A stretch of 20,637 bases of DNA from JAOUEE01 sp051011595 (GTDB taxonomy: Bacteria; Actinomycetota; Acidimicrobiia; Acidimicrobiales; SHLQ01), in the NCBI GenBank assembly GCA_051011595.1, contig JBPCTQ010000016.1:1-20637 (forward strand). Reading direction: 5' to 3'. The position numbers and the translations under genes are program-made. This document shows, piece after piece, positions 7,162 to 13,994 of the stretch. Positions within the stretch are counted from its first letter, which is position 1; every line of letters starts with the position of its first letter. Below the pieces are notes generated by a model. It was given only the letters and a program-made list of their open reading frames with translations. It ran no database searches and was not told where the DNA came from.

Positions 7162-7199
7162 GTGTCCCGCCGGTCACGTCCATGTTTCGTGTGTGTTAA
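7162..7199 (-). promoter_or_regulatory. GlnR-like operator upstream of amt
   Basis: Read on the minus strand the site is TTAAC-N6-GAAAC-N6-GTGAC-N6-GACAC. The actinobacterial GlnR box is gTnAC-n6-GaAAC repeated twice with six-base spacers. The match has all three spacers exact and two substitutions in the 5-mers. It ends 49 bases before the amt start. GlnR activates amt, glnK and glnA genes under nitrogen limitation in Streptomyces and mycobacteria, so activation of amt here is the expected reading. Whether this organism has GlnR is not shown in the window. Confidence 0.6.
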
Positions 7200-7234
7200 C
7201 CCTGCCGGTGACGTCGAGATGCAACACTGGTCCC

Positions 7235-7402
7235 GTGGCTGTACGAGACGACTGCCGGCACTATTCGAGTCGGTCGACCACCGGGGGCGATTCGGTGCAA
7301 CGCTGCCGGGTCGATGCCAACGAGGAGGCGCCGTTCGCCTGCCCCGAAGGCTGCCTGTTCTTCGAACCCCGGTCGATCACCGACGCCGGCTGGAATCGCT
7401 GA
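7235..7402 (+). CDS. 55-aa four-cysteine protein, unknown function
   Basis: GTG at 7235 to TGA at 7400-7402 encodes VAVRDDCRHYSS..., 55 residues. Four cysteines (7, 24, 36, 40) and His9 lie in the pattern DCRHY-x13-RCRVDANEEAPFACPEGCLFFEPR. This dense, ordered motif and the central ANEEAPFACPEGC segment resemble short conserved proteins I know from actinobacteria, and the reading frame fits neatly between amt and the convergent methyltransferase (stops nine bases apart). A zinc or iron-sulfur site is likely. No role can be assigned. The start has no clear ribosome-binding site and may be leaderless. Confidence 0.65.
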   Translation: MAVRDDCRHYSSRSTTGGDSVQRCRVDANEEAPFACPEGCLFFEPRSITDAGWNR

Positions 7403-7411
7403 CCGGTCGCC

Positions 7412-8152
7412 TCACGCCGTTCGGGTGGCGTGCAGGTACTGCCGGTCACGCCACCGGCCGGTGAACCGCCACGACCATCCGGTGGCGGTCAGCAGAGCAC
7501 CCAGGGCCGGCCGGTTGGGCGCCCACCAGTTGGTCGGGTCGCCGCCGAGCTCGGTGCCGGGGAAGAACCACCACTTCGGCCGGGACGAGAGATCGAATCC
7601 CAGGCATCGTCCCCTGAGCCACAGCCGGACATCGGTGCGGTAGTACGTCTTCAGGATCAGGGTGGCGCCGGGGGCAGCCACGTCGGCCAACTGGCGGAGC
7701 GCCAACACCGGATTCTCGAGGTGATACAGCACGTTGACGAACAAGATGACGTCGAAGCCTTCTTCGATGCCGCTGCCGGCCAGGTTGTGAACGTCGGCGA
7801 CTCGGTAGTCGACCGTCGACTGGCGCAAGGCGGCGGCCGTCTCGAACCCGTTGCGGCGTCCCTCCCCCGCCAACATGGAGCTCTCGTCGTCGATGGCGGT
7901 GACCCTGGCGCCCCGTTGCTCACAGACGAAGGAGTAGAAACCGTCGGAGCAGCCGACGTCGAGTACCCGCCGTCCGGCCAGCGAATCGGGGATCTGAAGC
8001 CGGCGCAGCTCGGCCTCGGTGTCTTCGGTGCCCGGCGTCGTCACGCCGTGACCGACCGGAATGCGATGGCGCCACACGGGGACCGATGCCACCTGCTCCA
8101 CGCAGTCGGCTGGCGTCGACGGGGCGGGCGATGGCGGGCGCAGCGACGACAC
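7412..8152 (-). CDS. class I SAM methyltransferase, CmoB/DUF1698-like
   Basis: A 246-aa protein. The SAM-binding motif VLDVGCSDGFYSF is at residues 63-75, followed by GARVTAIDDE (motif II) and FDVILFVNVLYHLENP (motif IV/V). The upstream W-R-H-x-I-P-V-G-H-G...TPG and LRRLQIPDSLAGRRVLD pattern is that of DUF1698 proteins, the family of CmoB, which carboxymethylates U34 of tRNA. CmoB itself needs carboxy-SAM from CmoA, and no cmoA is seen here, so a different substrate is more likely. The GTG at 8152 follows the stop of the receiver-like gene by three bases. It is the third gene of a minus-strand operon. Confidence 0.8.
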   Translation of the reverse strand: MSSLRPPSPAPSTPADCVEQVASVPVWRHRIPVGHGVTTPGTEDTEAELRRLQIPDSLAGRRVLDVGCSDGFYSFVCEQRGARVTAIDDESSMLAGEGRRNGFETAAALRQSTVDYRVADVHNLAGSGIEEGFDVILFVNVLYHLENPVLALRQLADVAAPGATLILKTYYRTDVRLWLRGRCLGFDLSSRPKWWFFPGTELGGDPTNWWAPNRPALGALLTATGWSWRFTGRWRDRQYLHATRTA

Positions 8153-8155
8153 CGG

Positions 8156-8449
8156 TCACACCTCCGGCAGTCGACGAAAGAACGAACTCCGGGCCATGGC
8201 CTCACAGCCGGCGGCTTCGGCGGCGGCCAGGGTGTCCTCGTTGGTGTGCCGCCCGAAACCGACCACCCGACCGTCGGCCGCGAGGGTGGCGATCACGTCG
8301 ATGGAGCCCTCGGCATCGAGGTCGAGCACGAAGACATCGGCATCGACGAGCACCAGTTGGTCGGCGGCCGCCACGAAATATGCCGCCGGGAGTGCGTTCT
8401 CGACGCGACTCCGATCCATCATCGACGGCACATAGGCAGCGATGATCAT
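8156..8449 (-). CDS. receiver-like small protein, unknown function
   Basis: A 97-aa protein starting MIIAAYVPSMMDRSRV. The alternating hydrophobic strands and helices (QLVLVDADVFVLDLDAEGSIDVIATL, then GRVVGFGRHTNEDTLAAAEAAGCEAMARSSFF) resemble the second half of a CheY-like receiver. The usual N-terminal acidic pair is missing and the final Lys-Pro is replaced by Arg-Ser. An Asp in VFVLDLD sits near the phosphoacceptor position. It is therefore a stand-alone degenerate receiver at best. The ATG at 8449 overlaps the stop of the upstream gene in an ATGA (8446-8449), which fixes the start. Confidence 0.65.
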   Translation of the reverse strand: MIIAAYVPSMMDRSRVENALPAAYFVAAADQLVLVDADVFVLDLDAEGSIDVIATLAADGRVVGFGRHTNEDTLAAAEAAGCEAMARSSFFRRLPEV

Positions 8450-8934
8450 CGGCGCCCCTCGGTTCGGCGCCGACGCAGATGGACGTGGGCCTTGGCCGCG
8501 CCCCATGTCAGGCCGGGATCGTGCAACGAAGGGTCGATGTCGGCGAAAGTGGCCGGAGCGAGGTCGTACACATCGTCGGGAAAGGTGCGGGCCACGAAGG
8601 GATCTCGTTCGACGGGTTCGGCCCCGAGCGACGCGAGGACATCAGTGGGATAGCTGACTGCGGCGCGGATCAGCTGGAGCGGGTTGGTGGGTTGCGCATC
8701 GATGTCGGTGCCGAGCAGCTCGGCCACCTGGTCTCCGACTTCTCGAGTGCAGGCGGCGGCCGCCGATGCCGCTTGCTGAGCGGCGGCGTCGTCGAGGGCG
8801 ATCCCCTGGCTGTCGGCCACCTTCCGCACGCCACGAATGACCCAGGCTCCCAAGTTCGCCCGCAAGCCGTCGACCAGCTCGTCGGCATGACGAGCCAGGG
8901 TGGCCTCGTCGTCGGCGAGCGACGGCGTGCTCAT
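8446..8934 (-). CDS. conserved actinobacterial protein of unknown function
   Basis: A 162-aa soluble protein from the ATG at 8934. It is mostly helical. The N-terminal half has LGAWVIRGVRKVADSQG, and the more conserved-looking C-terminal half has PLQLIRAAVSYPTDVL, VERDPFVARTFPDDVYDLAP and LTWGAAKAHVHLRRRR. I recognise this layout from uncharacterised actinobacterial proteins but know of no assigned function. It has no membrane segment, signal peptide or catalytic motif. It heads the operon with the receiver-like protein (ATGA overlap) and the methyltransferase. Confidence 0.65.
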   Translation of the reverse strand: MSTPSLADDEATLARHADELVDGLRANLGAWVIRGVRKVADSQGIALDDAAAQQAASAAAACTREVGDQVAELLGTDIDAQPTNPLQLIRAAVSYPTDVLASLGAEPVERDPFVARTFPDDVYDLAPATFADIDPSLHDPGLTWGAAKAHVHLRRRRTEGRR

Positions 8935-9119
8935 CGGTCCCACCCCGGATCCACCGGCACCGCCCGGGCCCAGCATGCGGCCACGAAGCCGTCAGACGGT
9001 CGAACGAGGTCGTGACCGAACGAGGCCAGAGCAGGGTGAGGGCGGACAGCGACCGCGACGACGAGGGAGGGCAAGGGCCCGATTGTTCACCCCGCGGCCG
9101 AGGATCTGCAATGCCGCAA

Positions 9120-9125
9120 TACACT
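9120..9125 (+). promoter_or_regulatory. possible -10 element (TACACT) of binding-protein gene
   Basis: TACACT fits the TANNNT pattern and lies 11 bases before the ATG at 9137, so the leader would be only a few bases long. No good -35 is seen. Two direct copies of CGAACGAGG (9001-9009 and 9017-9025) lie further upstream in the same divergent intergenic region and might be a regulator site. Confidence 0.3.
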
Positions 9126-9136
9126 CCGTGGGAGCC

Positions 9137-10438
9137 ATGAAGCGTCTCGTAACCTTCCTCACGGCCGTGGCGCTTGTCGCGGCAGCGTGCTCCGGCGGCG
9201 ATTCCGACCCGACCCCCACCACCGGTACGGCGGCGCCGGAGGCCTCCACGACCTCGGTGTTCAGGACCGCGCCCCAACTACCGCTCAACGAGGGCGACGG
9301 CACCTTCGCCGTCGGCACACTCTTCCCGATCACCGGTGAAGACGAAGCGCTGGCGCCCGCCCTCGCCGGCGCGGCCGAGCTGGCAATCGACGACATCAAC
9401 GAAGCAGGCGGGGTCCTTGGCCAAGAGACGGTGCTGTACACGGGCGACTCCGGTGACGACACCACCGACACCGCCAATCAGGCCGTCGACCAGCTCATCA
9501 CCTCGGGGAGCGACGTCATCATCGGTGCCATCTCCACCGATGTGTCGCTGCGGGTCATCGACAAGATCATCACATCGAACGTCATCCAGTTCTCACCAGC
9601 CAACAGCTGGCCGGGCTTCACCGACTACGACGACAACGGGCTCTTCTTCCGAACCGCACCGTCGGACCTTCTCCAGGCCGGCGTGTTGGCCGACGTGATC
9701 AACCGCGACGATCACCGAACCGTCGCCGTCGCCTACCAACAGACCGACTACGGCTCGGCTCTGGCCGATGCGTTCTCCCAGAACTTCAGCGAGCTGGGGG
9801 GTGAGGTCATCGAGCTGTTGCCCTATGCCGAGGACACCACCGACTTCGCCGCCATCGTCGACGTGATCCTGCGCTCGGGTCCCGATGCCACGGTGGTGAT
9901 CGGGCGCGACGAGTCCGCGGTGCTGGTGGAGAGCCTGCACGATCTGGGAATCGGCCCGTCGGCCTTCCCCACCTACGGCGTCGATGGCAATACGCCCACC
10001 ATCGGGTCGCTCGTCAGCGATCCCGCGATCGTGTCCGGGTTCGTGGGTGTCGAACCGGCAGTCGGCACGGGGTTCTTGTTCGAGTTCACCCAACAGGTCG
10101 ACGACCGAGCCGAGACCGGCGGGGTGTACACCTACGCCCCCGAGACCTACGACGCCATCATCATCACGGCGCTGGCCACCGAGATCGCCGGCACCGATGA
10201 ACCGTCGGCGGTGGCCGCTCAGATCAACGACGTCACGCGCGGTGGGGTGCAGTGTTCCACCTTCGCCGACTGTCTCGAGCTGGCCATCAGCGGCGAGGAC
10301 ATCGACTACGAAGGCCTGGGCGGGCCGTACGAGTTCACCGATGCCGGCGAGCCGACGGCGGCCAGTTTCCGCGTCCTCACCTACACCGGCGGGGCAACAC
10401 CGGACCCCGGCCGCGACGAGTACGTGCTGTCTCGCTGA
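9137..10438 (+). CDS. ABC transporter substrate-binding lipoprotein (branched-chain amino acid / Peripla_BP_6 type)
   Basis: A 433-aa exported protein. Residues 1-18 are a lipoprotein signal (MKRLVTFLTAVALVAAAC, lipobox VAAAC, Cys18 lipidated), then a Ser/Thr/Pro-rich tether to about residue 50. The type I periplasmic-binding fold follows: GTLFPITGEDEALAPALAGA, AIDDINEAGGVLGQ, VDQLITSGSDVIIGAISTDVS, SPANSWPGFT and TVAVAYQQTDYGSALADAF. This is the LivJ/UrtA-like arrangement, for an amino acid, urea or similar amphipathic ligand. No permease or ATPase gene adjoins it, so it is an orphan binding protein. The start is fixed by the signal sequence; GGGAG sits only two bases before the ATG. Confidence 0.88.
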   Translation: MKRLVTFLTAVALVAAACSGGDSDPTPTTGTAAPEASTTSVFRTAPQLPLNEGDGTFAVGTLFPITGEDEALAPALAGAAELAIDDINEAGGVLGQETVLYTGDSGDDTTDTANQAVDQLITSGSDVIIGAISTDVSLRVIDKIITSNVIQFSPANSWPGFTDYDDNGLFFRTAPSDLLQAGVLADVINRDDHRTVAVAYQQTDYGSALADAFSQNFSELGGEVIELLPYAEDTTDFAAIVDVILRSGPDATVVIGRDESAVLVESLHDLGIGPSAFPTYGVDGNTPTIGSLVSDPAIVSGFVGVEPAVGTGFLFEFTQQVDDRAETGGVYTYAPETYDAIIITALATEIAGTDEPSAVAAQINDVTRGGVQCSTFADCLELAISGEDIDYEGLGGPYEFTDAGEPTAASFRVLTYTGGATPDPGRDEYVLSR

Positions 10439-10442
10439 ACCG

Positions 10443-11126
10443 TCAGCCCGCGCAGAAGCGAGCGGCCAGATCGTCGATGTCGGTCACCAGGCCCGTGTAG
10501 AACGGACCGAACTCGGCATAGAGGGCCGATGCCTGGTCGTAGCGCATCGTGTACACCACGTCCTTGAGGTCGTCGGGGCGCTGACCGAACAGCGTGACAC
10601 CCCATTCGTAATCGTCGAGGCCGGTCGATCCGGTGATCACCTGGAGAATGCGACCCTTGAACTGGCGCCCCGAGGCTCCGTGTTCGTACATGAGCTCCTT
10701 GCGATCGTCGAAGGGCAAGGTGAACCAGTTCTGTTCGGGCTGGCGCCGCTTCGACATGGGGTAGAAACACCAGGCCGGCTTGTCGGCGGGCGGAAGCTCG
10801 GGATAGAGCCGCATCTGGCGCATCTCGTCGGGCACACCGGCGGCGTACTCGCTGATCTCGGTGAGCGACACGTACGAGTCGACGATGTCGAGCCCCGACC
10901 GATCGAGGTCGCTCTGCAAGGCGCGGAGCCGCCACAGGTCGGTGCCCAGTGCCATGAACGCCACGTCGGCCTTGTGACCGAGGATGGCGACGGGCACAAC
11001 CTGCACGTCGTCGCCTTCGGCGGCCCGGACCGCCGCAACCACCGCGGCCGAGTCACAGTCGGCCCGAGGGCGGCAGAACAGGTGGACGACACCGAGGCCG
11101 TCGCTGGGGGTCACCGGGTCAGTCAC
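10443..11126 (-). CDS. chdC: coproheme decarboxylase (chlorite dismutase family, HemQ)
   Basis: A 227-aa protein that would convert coproheme III to heme b, the last step of the coproporphyrin-dependent heme pathway of monoderm bacteria. The motif W-C-F-Y-P-M-S-K-R-R at 119-128 holds the catalytic-type Tyr122. NWFTLPFDDRKELMYEHG (133-150) places the proximal heme ligand His149. GSTGLDDYEWGVTLFG (166-181) and YAEFGPFYTG (203-212) complete the family signature. The true chlorite-dismutase distal Arg arrangement is not evident, which favours ChdC. It begins with GTG at 11126, downstream of the groEL terminator, and faces the binding-protein gene with a five-base gap. No other heme genes are nearby. 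Confidence 0.88.
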   Translation of the reverse strand: MTDPVTPSDGLGVVHLFCRPRADCDSAAVVAAVRAAEGDDVQVVPVAILGHKADVAFMALGTDLWRLRALQSDLDRSGLDIVDSYVSLTEISEYAAGVPDEMRQMRLYPELPPADKPAWCFYPMSKRRQPEQNWFTLPFDDRKELMYEHGASGRQFKGRILQVITGSTGLDDYEWGVTLFGQRPDDLKDVVYTMRYDQASALYAEFGPFYTGLVTDIDDLAARFCAG

Positions 11127-11186
11127 CCCGACAGTCTGGCGCGTGGGTGTCGATCACACCCAGGCCGGCTCACCGGTCACAAAACG

Positions 11187-11221
11187 AGACCACGCCCGGG
11201 CCGAAGCCCGGGCGTGGTTCA
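11187..11221 (-). terminator. intrinsic terminator of groEL
   Basis: On the minus strand CCACGCCCGGGC, a TTCG tetraloop and its exact 12-base complement form the stem (11190-11217), followed by TCTCGTTTT. It is 19 bases after the groEL stop. This is a textbook rho-independent terminator and separates groEL from chdC. Confidence 0.88.
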
Positions 11222-11239
11222 CCAGTTCGGTGATTGGGA

Positions 11240-12865
11240 TCAGAAGTCCATGTCGGGCATACCTGGCGCCCCACCCTCCTCGGGCGCGTCGGCGATGACG
11301 GCCTCGGTGGTGAGGAACAGCGCCGCGATGGACGCTGCGTTCTGCAGCGCCGACCGGGTGACCTTGGCCGCATCGATGATGCCGGCCTTCACCAGGTCCT
11401 CGTACTCGCCGGTGGCGGCGTTGAGGCCCTTGTTCCCGGTGAGGTTGCGGACCTTGTCGACCACCACCCCACCTTCCATGCCGGCGTTGACCGCGATCTG
11501 GGTGAGCGGGCCTTCGAGCGATCGGCTGACGATGCGCACACCGGTGGCCTCGTCGGGCTGCTTCTTGGACAGCTTGTCGGCCAACGCATCGATGGGGCCC
11601 TGGGCCCTGATCAGCGTGACACCGCCGCCGGCCACGACACCCTCTTCGATGGCCGCCTTGGTGGTGCTGACGGCGTCTTCGATGCGGTGCTTCTTCTCCT
11701 TGAGCTCGACCTCGGTGGCGGCACCGACCTTGAGCACGGCAACACCGCCGGACAACTTGGCCAGCCGCTCCTGGAGCTTCTCGCTGTCGTAGTCGGAGTC
11801 GGTGTTCTCGATCTCACCCTTGATCTGGGCGATGCGACCGGCGATGTCGCCATCGTCGCCGCCGCCTTCGATGATGGTGGTCTCGTCCTTGCTGACCACG
11901 ATCTTGCGGGCGGTGCCCAACATGTCGATGGTGGTGCTCTCGACCTTGAGGCCGATCTCCTCGCTGATGACCTGGCCACCGGTGAGGATGGCCATGTCCT
12001 GGAGCATGGCCTTGCGGCGGTCACCGAACCCGGGGGCCTTGACGGCCACGGCGTTGAAGGTGCCCCGGATCTTGTTCACGACCACGGTTGCCAGTGCTTC
12101 ACCTTCGAGATCCTCGGCCACGATGAACAGCGGCTTGCCGGTCTGCATCACACTCTCGAGAACCGGCACCAGGTCGCGCACGGCCGAGATCTTGGAGCTC
12201 ACGAACAACACGTAAGGATCGTCGAGGACAGCCTCCATACGATCGGTGTCGGTGACGAAGTACGGCGAGATGTAGCCCTTGTCGAAGCGCATACCTTCGA
12301 CCAGGTCCATCTCCATGCCCAGGGTCTGGCCTTCCTCGACGGTGATGACCCCGTCCTTGCCGACCTTGTCGATCGCCTCGGCGATCATGGTGCCGATCTC
12401 GGGATCGGCCGAGGAGATGGCGGCCACGTTGGCGATCTGGGCCTTGTCGCTCGATACCTCGACAGCGTTGCCGAGGATGGCCTCGACGCCGATCTCGACG
12501 GCCTGCTCGATGCCTCGTTTGAGCGACATCGGGTTGGCGCCGGCGGCCACGTTGCGCAGGCCTTCGTGCACCATCGACCACGCCAGCACGGTGGCGGTGG
12601 TGGTGCCGTCTCCGGCCACATCGTCGGTCTTCTTGGCCACCTCTTTGACCAGCTCGGCGCCGATCTTCTCGAAGGGATCCTCGAGCTCGATCTCCTTGGC
12701 GATGGAGACGCCGTCGTTGGTGATGGTGGGGGCGCCCCACTTCTTCTCGAGCACCACATTGCGGCCCTTGGGACCGAGGGTGACGCGCACGGCGTCGGCG
12801 AGCTGGTTCATGCCCCGCTCGAGACCGCGCCGGGCCTCCTCGTCGAAACTGATGGTCTTGGACAT
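11240..12865 (-). CDS. groEL: chaperonin GroEL (Hsp60, actinobacterial GroEL2 type)
   Basis: A 541-aa chaperonin subunit of standard length that forms the 14-mer folding chamber with GroES. The N-terminus (FDEEARRGLERGMNQLADAV, then VTLGPKGRNVVLEKK) and the ATP site GDGTTTATVLA are intact. The C-terminus is GGAPGMPDMDF, the Gly/Met type of the housekeeping copy, not the His-rich tail of GroEL1. Residues after the ATP loop read AWSMVHEG where most homologues have AQALV, probably a lineage mark. The start ATG at 12865 has GGAGG 11 bases upstream. No groES is adjacent, so this is a solo copy with its own CIRCE operator and terminator. Confidence 0.97.
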   Translation of the reverse strand: MSKTISFDEEARRGLERGMNQLADAVRVTLGPKGRNVVLEKKWGAPTITNDGVSIAKEIELEDPFEKIGAELVKEVAKKTDDVAGDGTTTATVLAWSMVHEGLRNVAAGANPMSLKRGIEQAVEIGVEAILGNAVEVSSDKAQIANVAAISSADPEIGTMIAEAIDKVGKDGVITVEEGQTLGMEMDLVEGMRFDKGYISPYFVTDTDRMEAVLDDPYVLFVSSKISAVRDLVPVLESVMQTGKPLFIVAEDLEGEALATVVVNKIRGTFNAVAVKAPGFGDRRKAMLQDMAILTGGQVISEEIGLKVESTTIDMLGTARKIVVSKDETTIIEGGGDDGDIAGRIAQIKGEIENTDSDYDSEKLQERLAKLSGGVAVLKVGAATEVELKEKKHRIEDAVSTTKAAIEEGVVAGGGVTLIRAQGPIDALADKLSKKQPDEATGVRIVSRSLEGPLTQIAVNAGMEGGVVVDKVRNLTGNKGLNAATGEYEDLVKAGIIDAAKVTRSALQNAASIAALFLTTEAVIADAPEEGGAPGMPDMDF

Positions 12866-12908
12866 GGAAGGAGTGGCCTCCGTGAGAGATGTCGGCCCTT
12901 CGGCCCCA

Positions 12909-12935
12909 TTGGCACTCGCATGGTGCGACTGCTAA
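12909..12935 (-). promoter_or_regulatory. CIRCE operator (HrcA site) of groEL
   Basis: TTGGCACTC-N9-GACTGCTAA differs from the CIRCE consensus TTAGCACTC-N9-GAGTGCTAA at one base in each arm, with the nine-base spacer exact. It lies 44 bases upstream of the groEL ATG. Binding of HrcA here represses groEL until heat shock. Confidence 0.9.
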
Positions 12936-12963
12936 TCCAACCAGCTGACCCGCCACATCGCAA
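12935..12963 (-). promoter_or_regulatory. possible groEL promoter
   Basis: On the minus strand TTGCGA (12963-12958) and TTGGAT (12940-12935) are spaced by 17 bases and would start transcription inside the CIRCE element, as expected for HrcA control. The -35 matches four of six consensus positions and the -10 three, so it is only a candidate. Confidence 0.4.
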
Positions 12964-13058
12964 CATCGGACCCCCGGTTTCGCGCGCCATCCATGGTCCG
13001 GTTGGATCAATCCCGGCCGTAGGCATCAACCAGCACCGATGTGGTCCGAAGGATGGAC

Positions 13059-13445
13059 ATGGCCAGCGTCCTCATCATCGAAGCCGATCTCGGCTTCCGC
13101 ATCTATGCCCAGGTGATCTACCGCGACGCCGGGCATCGGGTCACGTGTGTGGGCGACGGTGACCAGGCCCTCACCATGCTGGCCACCAACCGGTTCGACC
13201 TGGCGGTGGTGGGGGCGATCGGTTCGCCCGGCCGAGAGGGGGATCGCACCGGTATCGAACTGATCAAGGCCTGTGCCGAGCTGTCGGTGGCCGGCCGCAC
13301 TCGTTTGGTCCTGCACAGCGACGATCCACTGGCGGCCCTGGAGCTCGACGGGCGCAACATCGACGTCGAGTTGCTCCCTCGGCCCGCTCATCCGGCCGAG
13401 TTGTTGGCCCTCACCAACCTGGGTAGTGGCCTCGAACTGGTCTGA
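13059..13445 (+). CDS. degenerate response-regulator receiver protein (single domain)
   Basis: A 128-aa protein consisting of one CheY-like domain. The ATG at 13059 is preceded by GAAGGA at good spacing; an ATG two codons earlier is also in frame. MASVLIIEADLGFRIYAQ gives the first strand and an acidic Glu/Asp pair. DQALTMLATNRFDLAVVGAI should carry the phosphoacceptor Asp after the third strand, but Gly is there instead. The later T/S is Ser (LVLHSDD), and the usual Lys-Pro is Arg-Pro (LLPRPAHPAELL). It is therefore unlikely to be phosphorylated and may act as a binding module. There is no output domain or histidine kinase nearby. It is divergent from groEL. Confidence 0.72.
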   Translation: MASVLIIEADLGFRIYAQVIYRDAGHRVTCVGDGDQALTMLATNRFDLAVVGAIGSPGREGDRTGIELIKACAELSVAGRTRLVLHSDDPLAALELDGRNIDVELLPRPAHPAELLALTNLGSGLELV

Positions 13446-13462
13446 ACGACCAGCCTGACCGG

Positions 13463-13738
13463 TCAGCCCCCGGCGACCGCCGGAACGATCGCGATGGTCT
13501 CACCGTCGGGTACCGCAGTGTCGAGCCCGTCGAGGAAACGAATGTCGTCGTCGTCGACGAACACGTTGACGAATCGACGCAGGTTGCCGTCGTCGTCGAT
13601 GAGCCGCTCGGCGAATCCGGGATGGGCCGCCTCGAGTGCGGACAACGCGTCACGCACGGTCGATCCGTCGACGGCAACCTCACTCTCACCGGCCGTGAGG
13701 GTGCGCAAGGTGGTCGGAACACGAACAGTGGTGGACAT
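13463..13738 (-). CDS. cysO: CysO/MoaD/ThiS-type sulfur carrier protein
   Basis: A 91-aa beta-grasp protein. It begins STTVRVPTTLRTLTAGES, contains ALEAAHPGFAERLIDDDG and LRRFVNVFVDDDDIRFLDGLD, and ends TIAIVPAVAGG. The C-terminal Gly-Gly is the site of thiocarboxylate formation. The order and the AVAGG end follow mycobacterial CysO, which supplies sulfur to CysM for cysteine synthesis, more closely than MoaD or ThiS. The ATG at 13738 has GAGGAA seven bases upstream. CysM and the protease Mec, its usual neighbours, are absent here, so a general MoaD-like role cannot be excluded. Confidence 0.82.
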   Translation of the reverse strand: MSTTVRVPTTLRTLTAGESEVAVDGSTVRDALSALEAAHPGFAERLIDDDGNLRRFVNVFVDDDDIRFLDGLDTAVPDGETIAIVPAVAGG

Positions 13739-13816
13739 CAGAATTCCTCGTCGATAGCTCTGGCCCGAAATGGTAGCGGGCCTCCTGTCAAACACGACCA
13801 GACAGGTCAACATTCC

Positions 13817-13853
13817 CGACGGAGGAGGCCCCGGGCCGCGCCTCCGGCGCAGC
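13817..13853. repeat. GC-rich hairpin repeat, copy 1
   Basis: This 37-nt block begins CGACGGAGGAGGCCCCGGG and ends CCTCCGGCGCAGC. CGGAGG and CCTCCG pair as a six-bp stem. It is nearly the same as 13957-13994, differing by one inserted base and a substitution in the loop while the stem is kept. Confidence 0.75.
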
Positions 13854-13956
13854 GCGGCATCCACCACCCCGCTCAATCCCACAGACCGCCCGTGTGGGGC
13901 CAGTCACCCGATCACTCTGACTCGACCAGACCCGAAACGGCACCCAACCAAGGGGC

Positions 13957-13994
13957 CGACGGAGGAGGCCCCGGGTCGCCGCCTCCGGCGCAGC
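13957..13994. repeat. GC-rich hairpin repeat, copy 2
   Basis: The 38-nt second copy starts 140 bases after the first. The CGGAGG (13960-13965) / CCTCCG (13982-13987) stem is unchanged, with an inner GGC/GCC stem across a one-base mismatch. Conservation of the stem with change in the loop is typical of REP-type elements. Confidence 0.75.

Noticed and set aside
11234..13162. 642-codon open frame on the plus strand opposite groEL
   Set aside because: It is a mirror frame of a highly conserved gene, and it runs over CIRCE and the receiver gene start.
13786..13791. TTGACA (minus strand) upstream of cysO as a -35 box
   Set aside because: No -10-like hexamer occurs 16-18 bases downstream. The TACCAT at 13770-13775 is only ten bases away.
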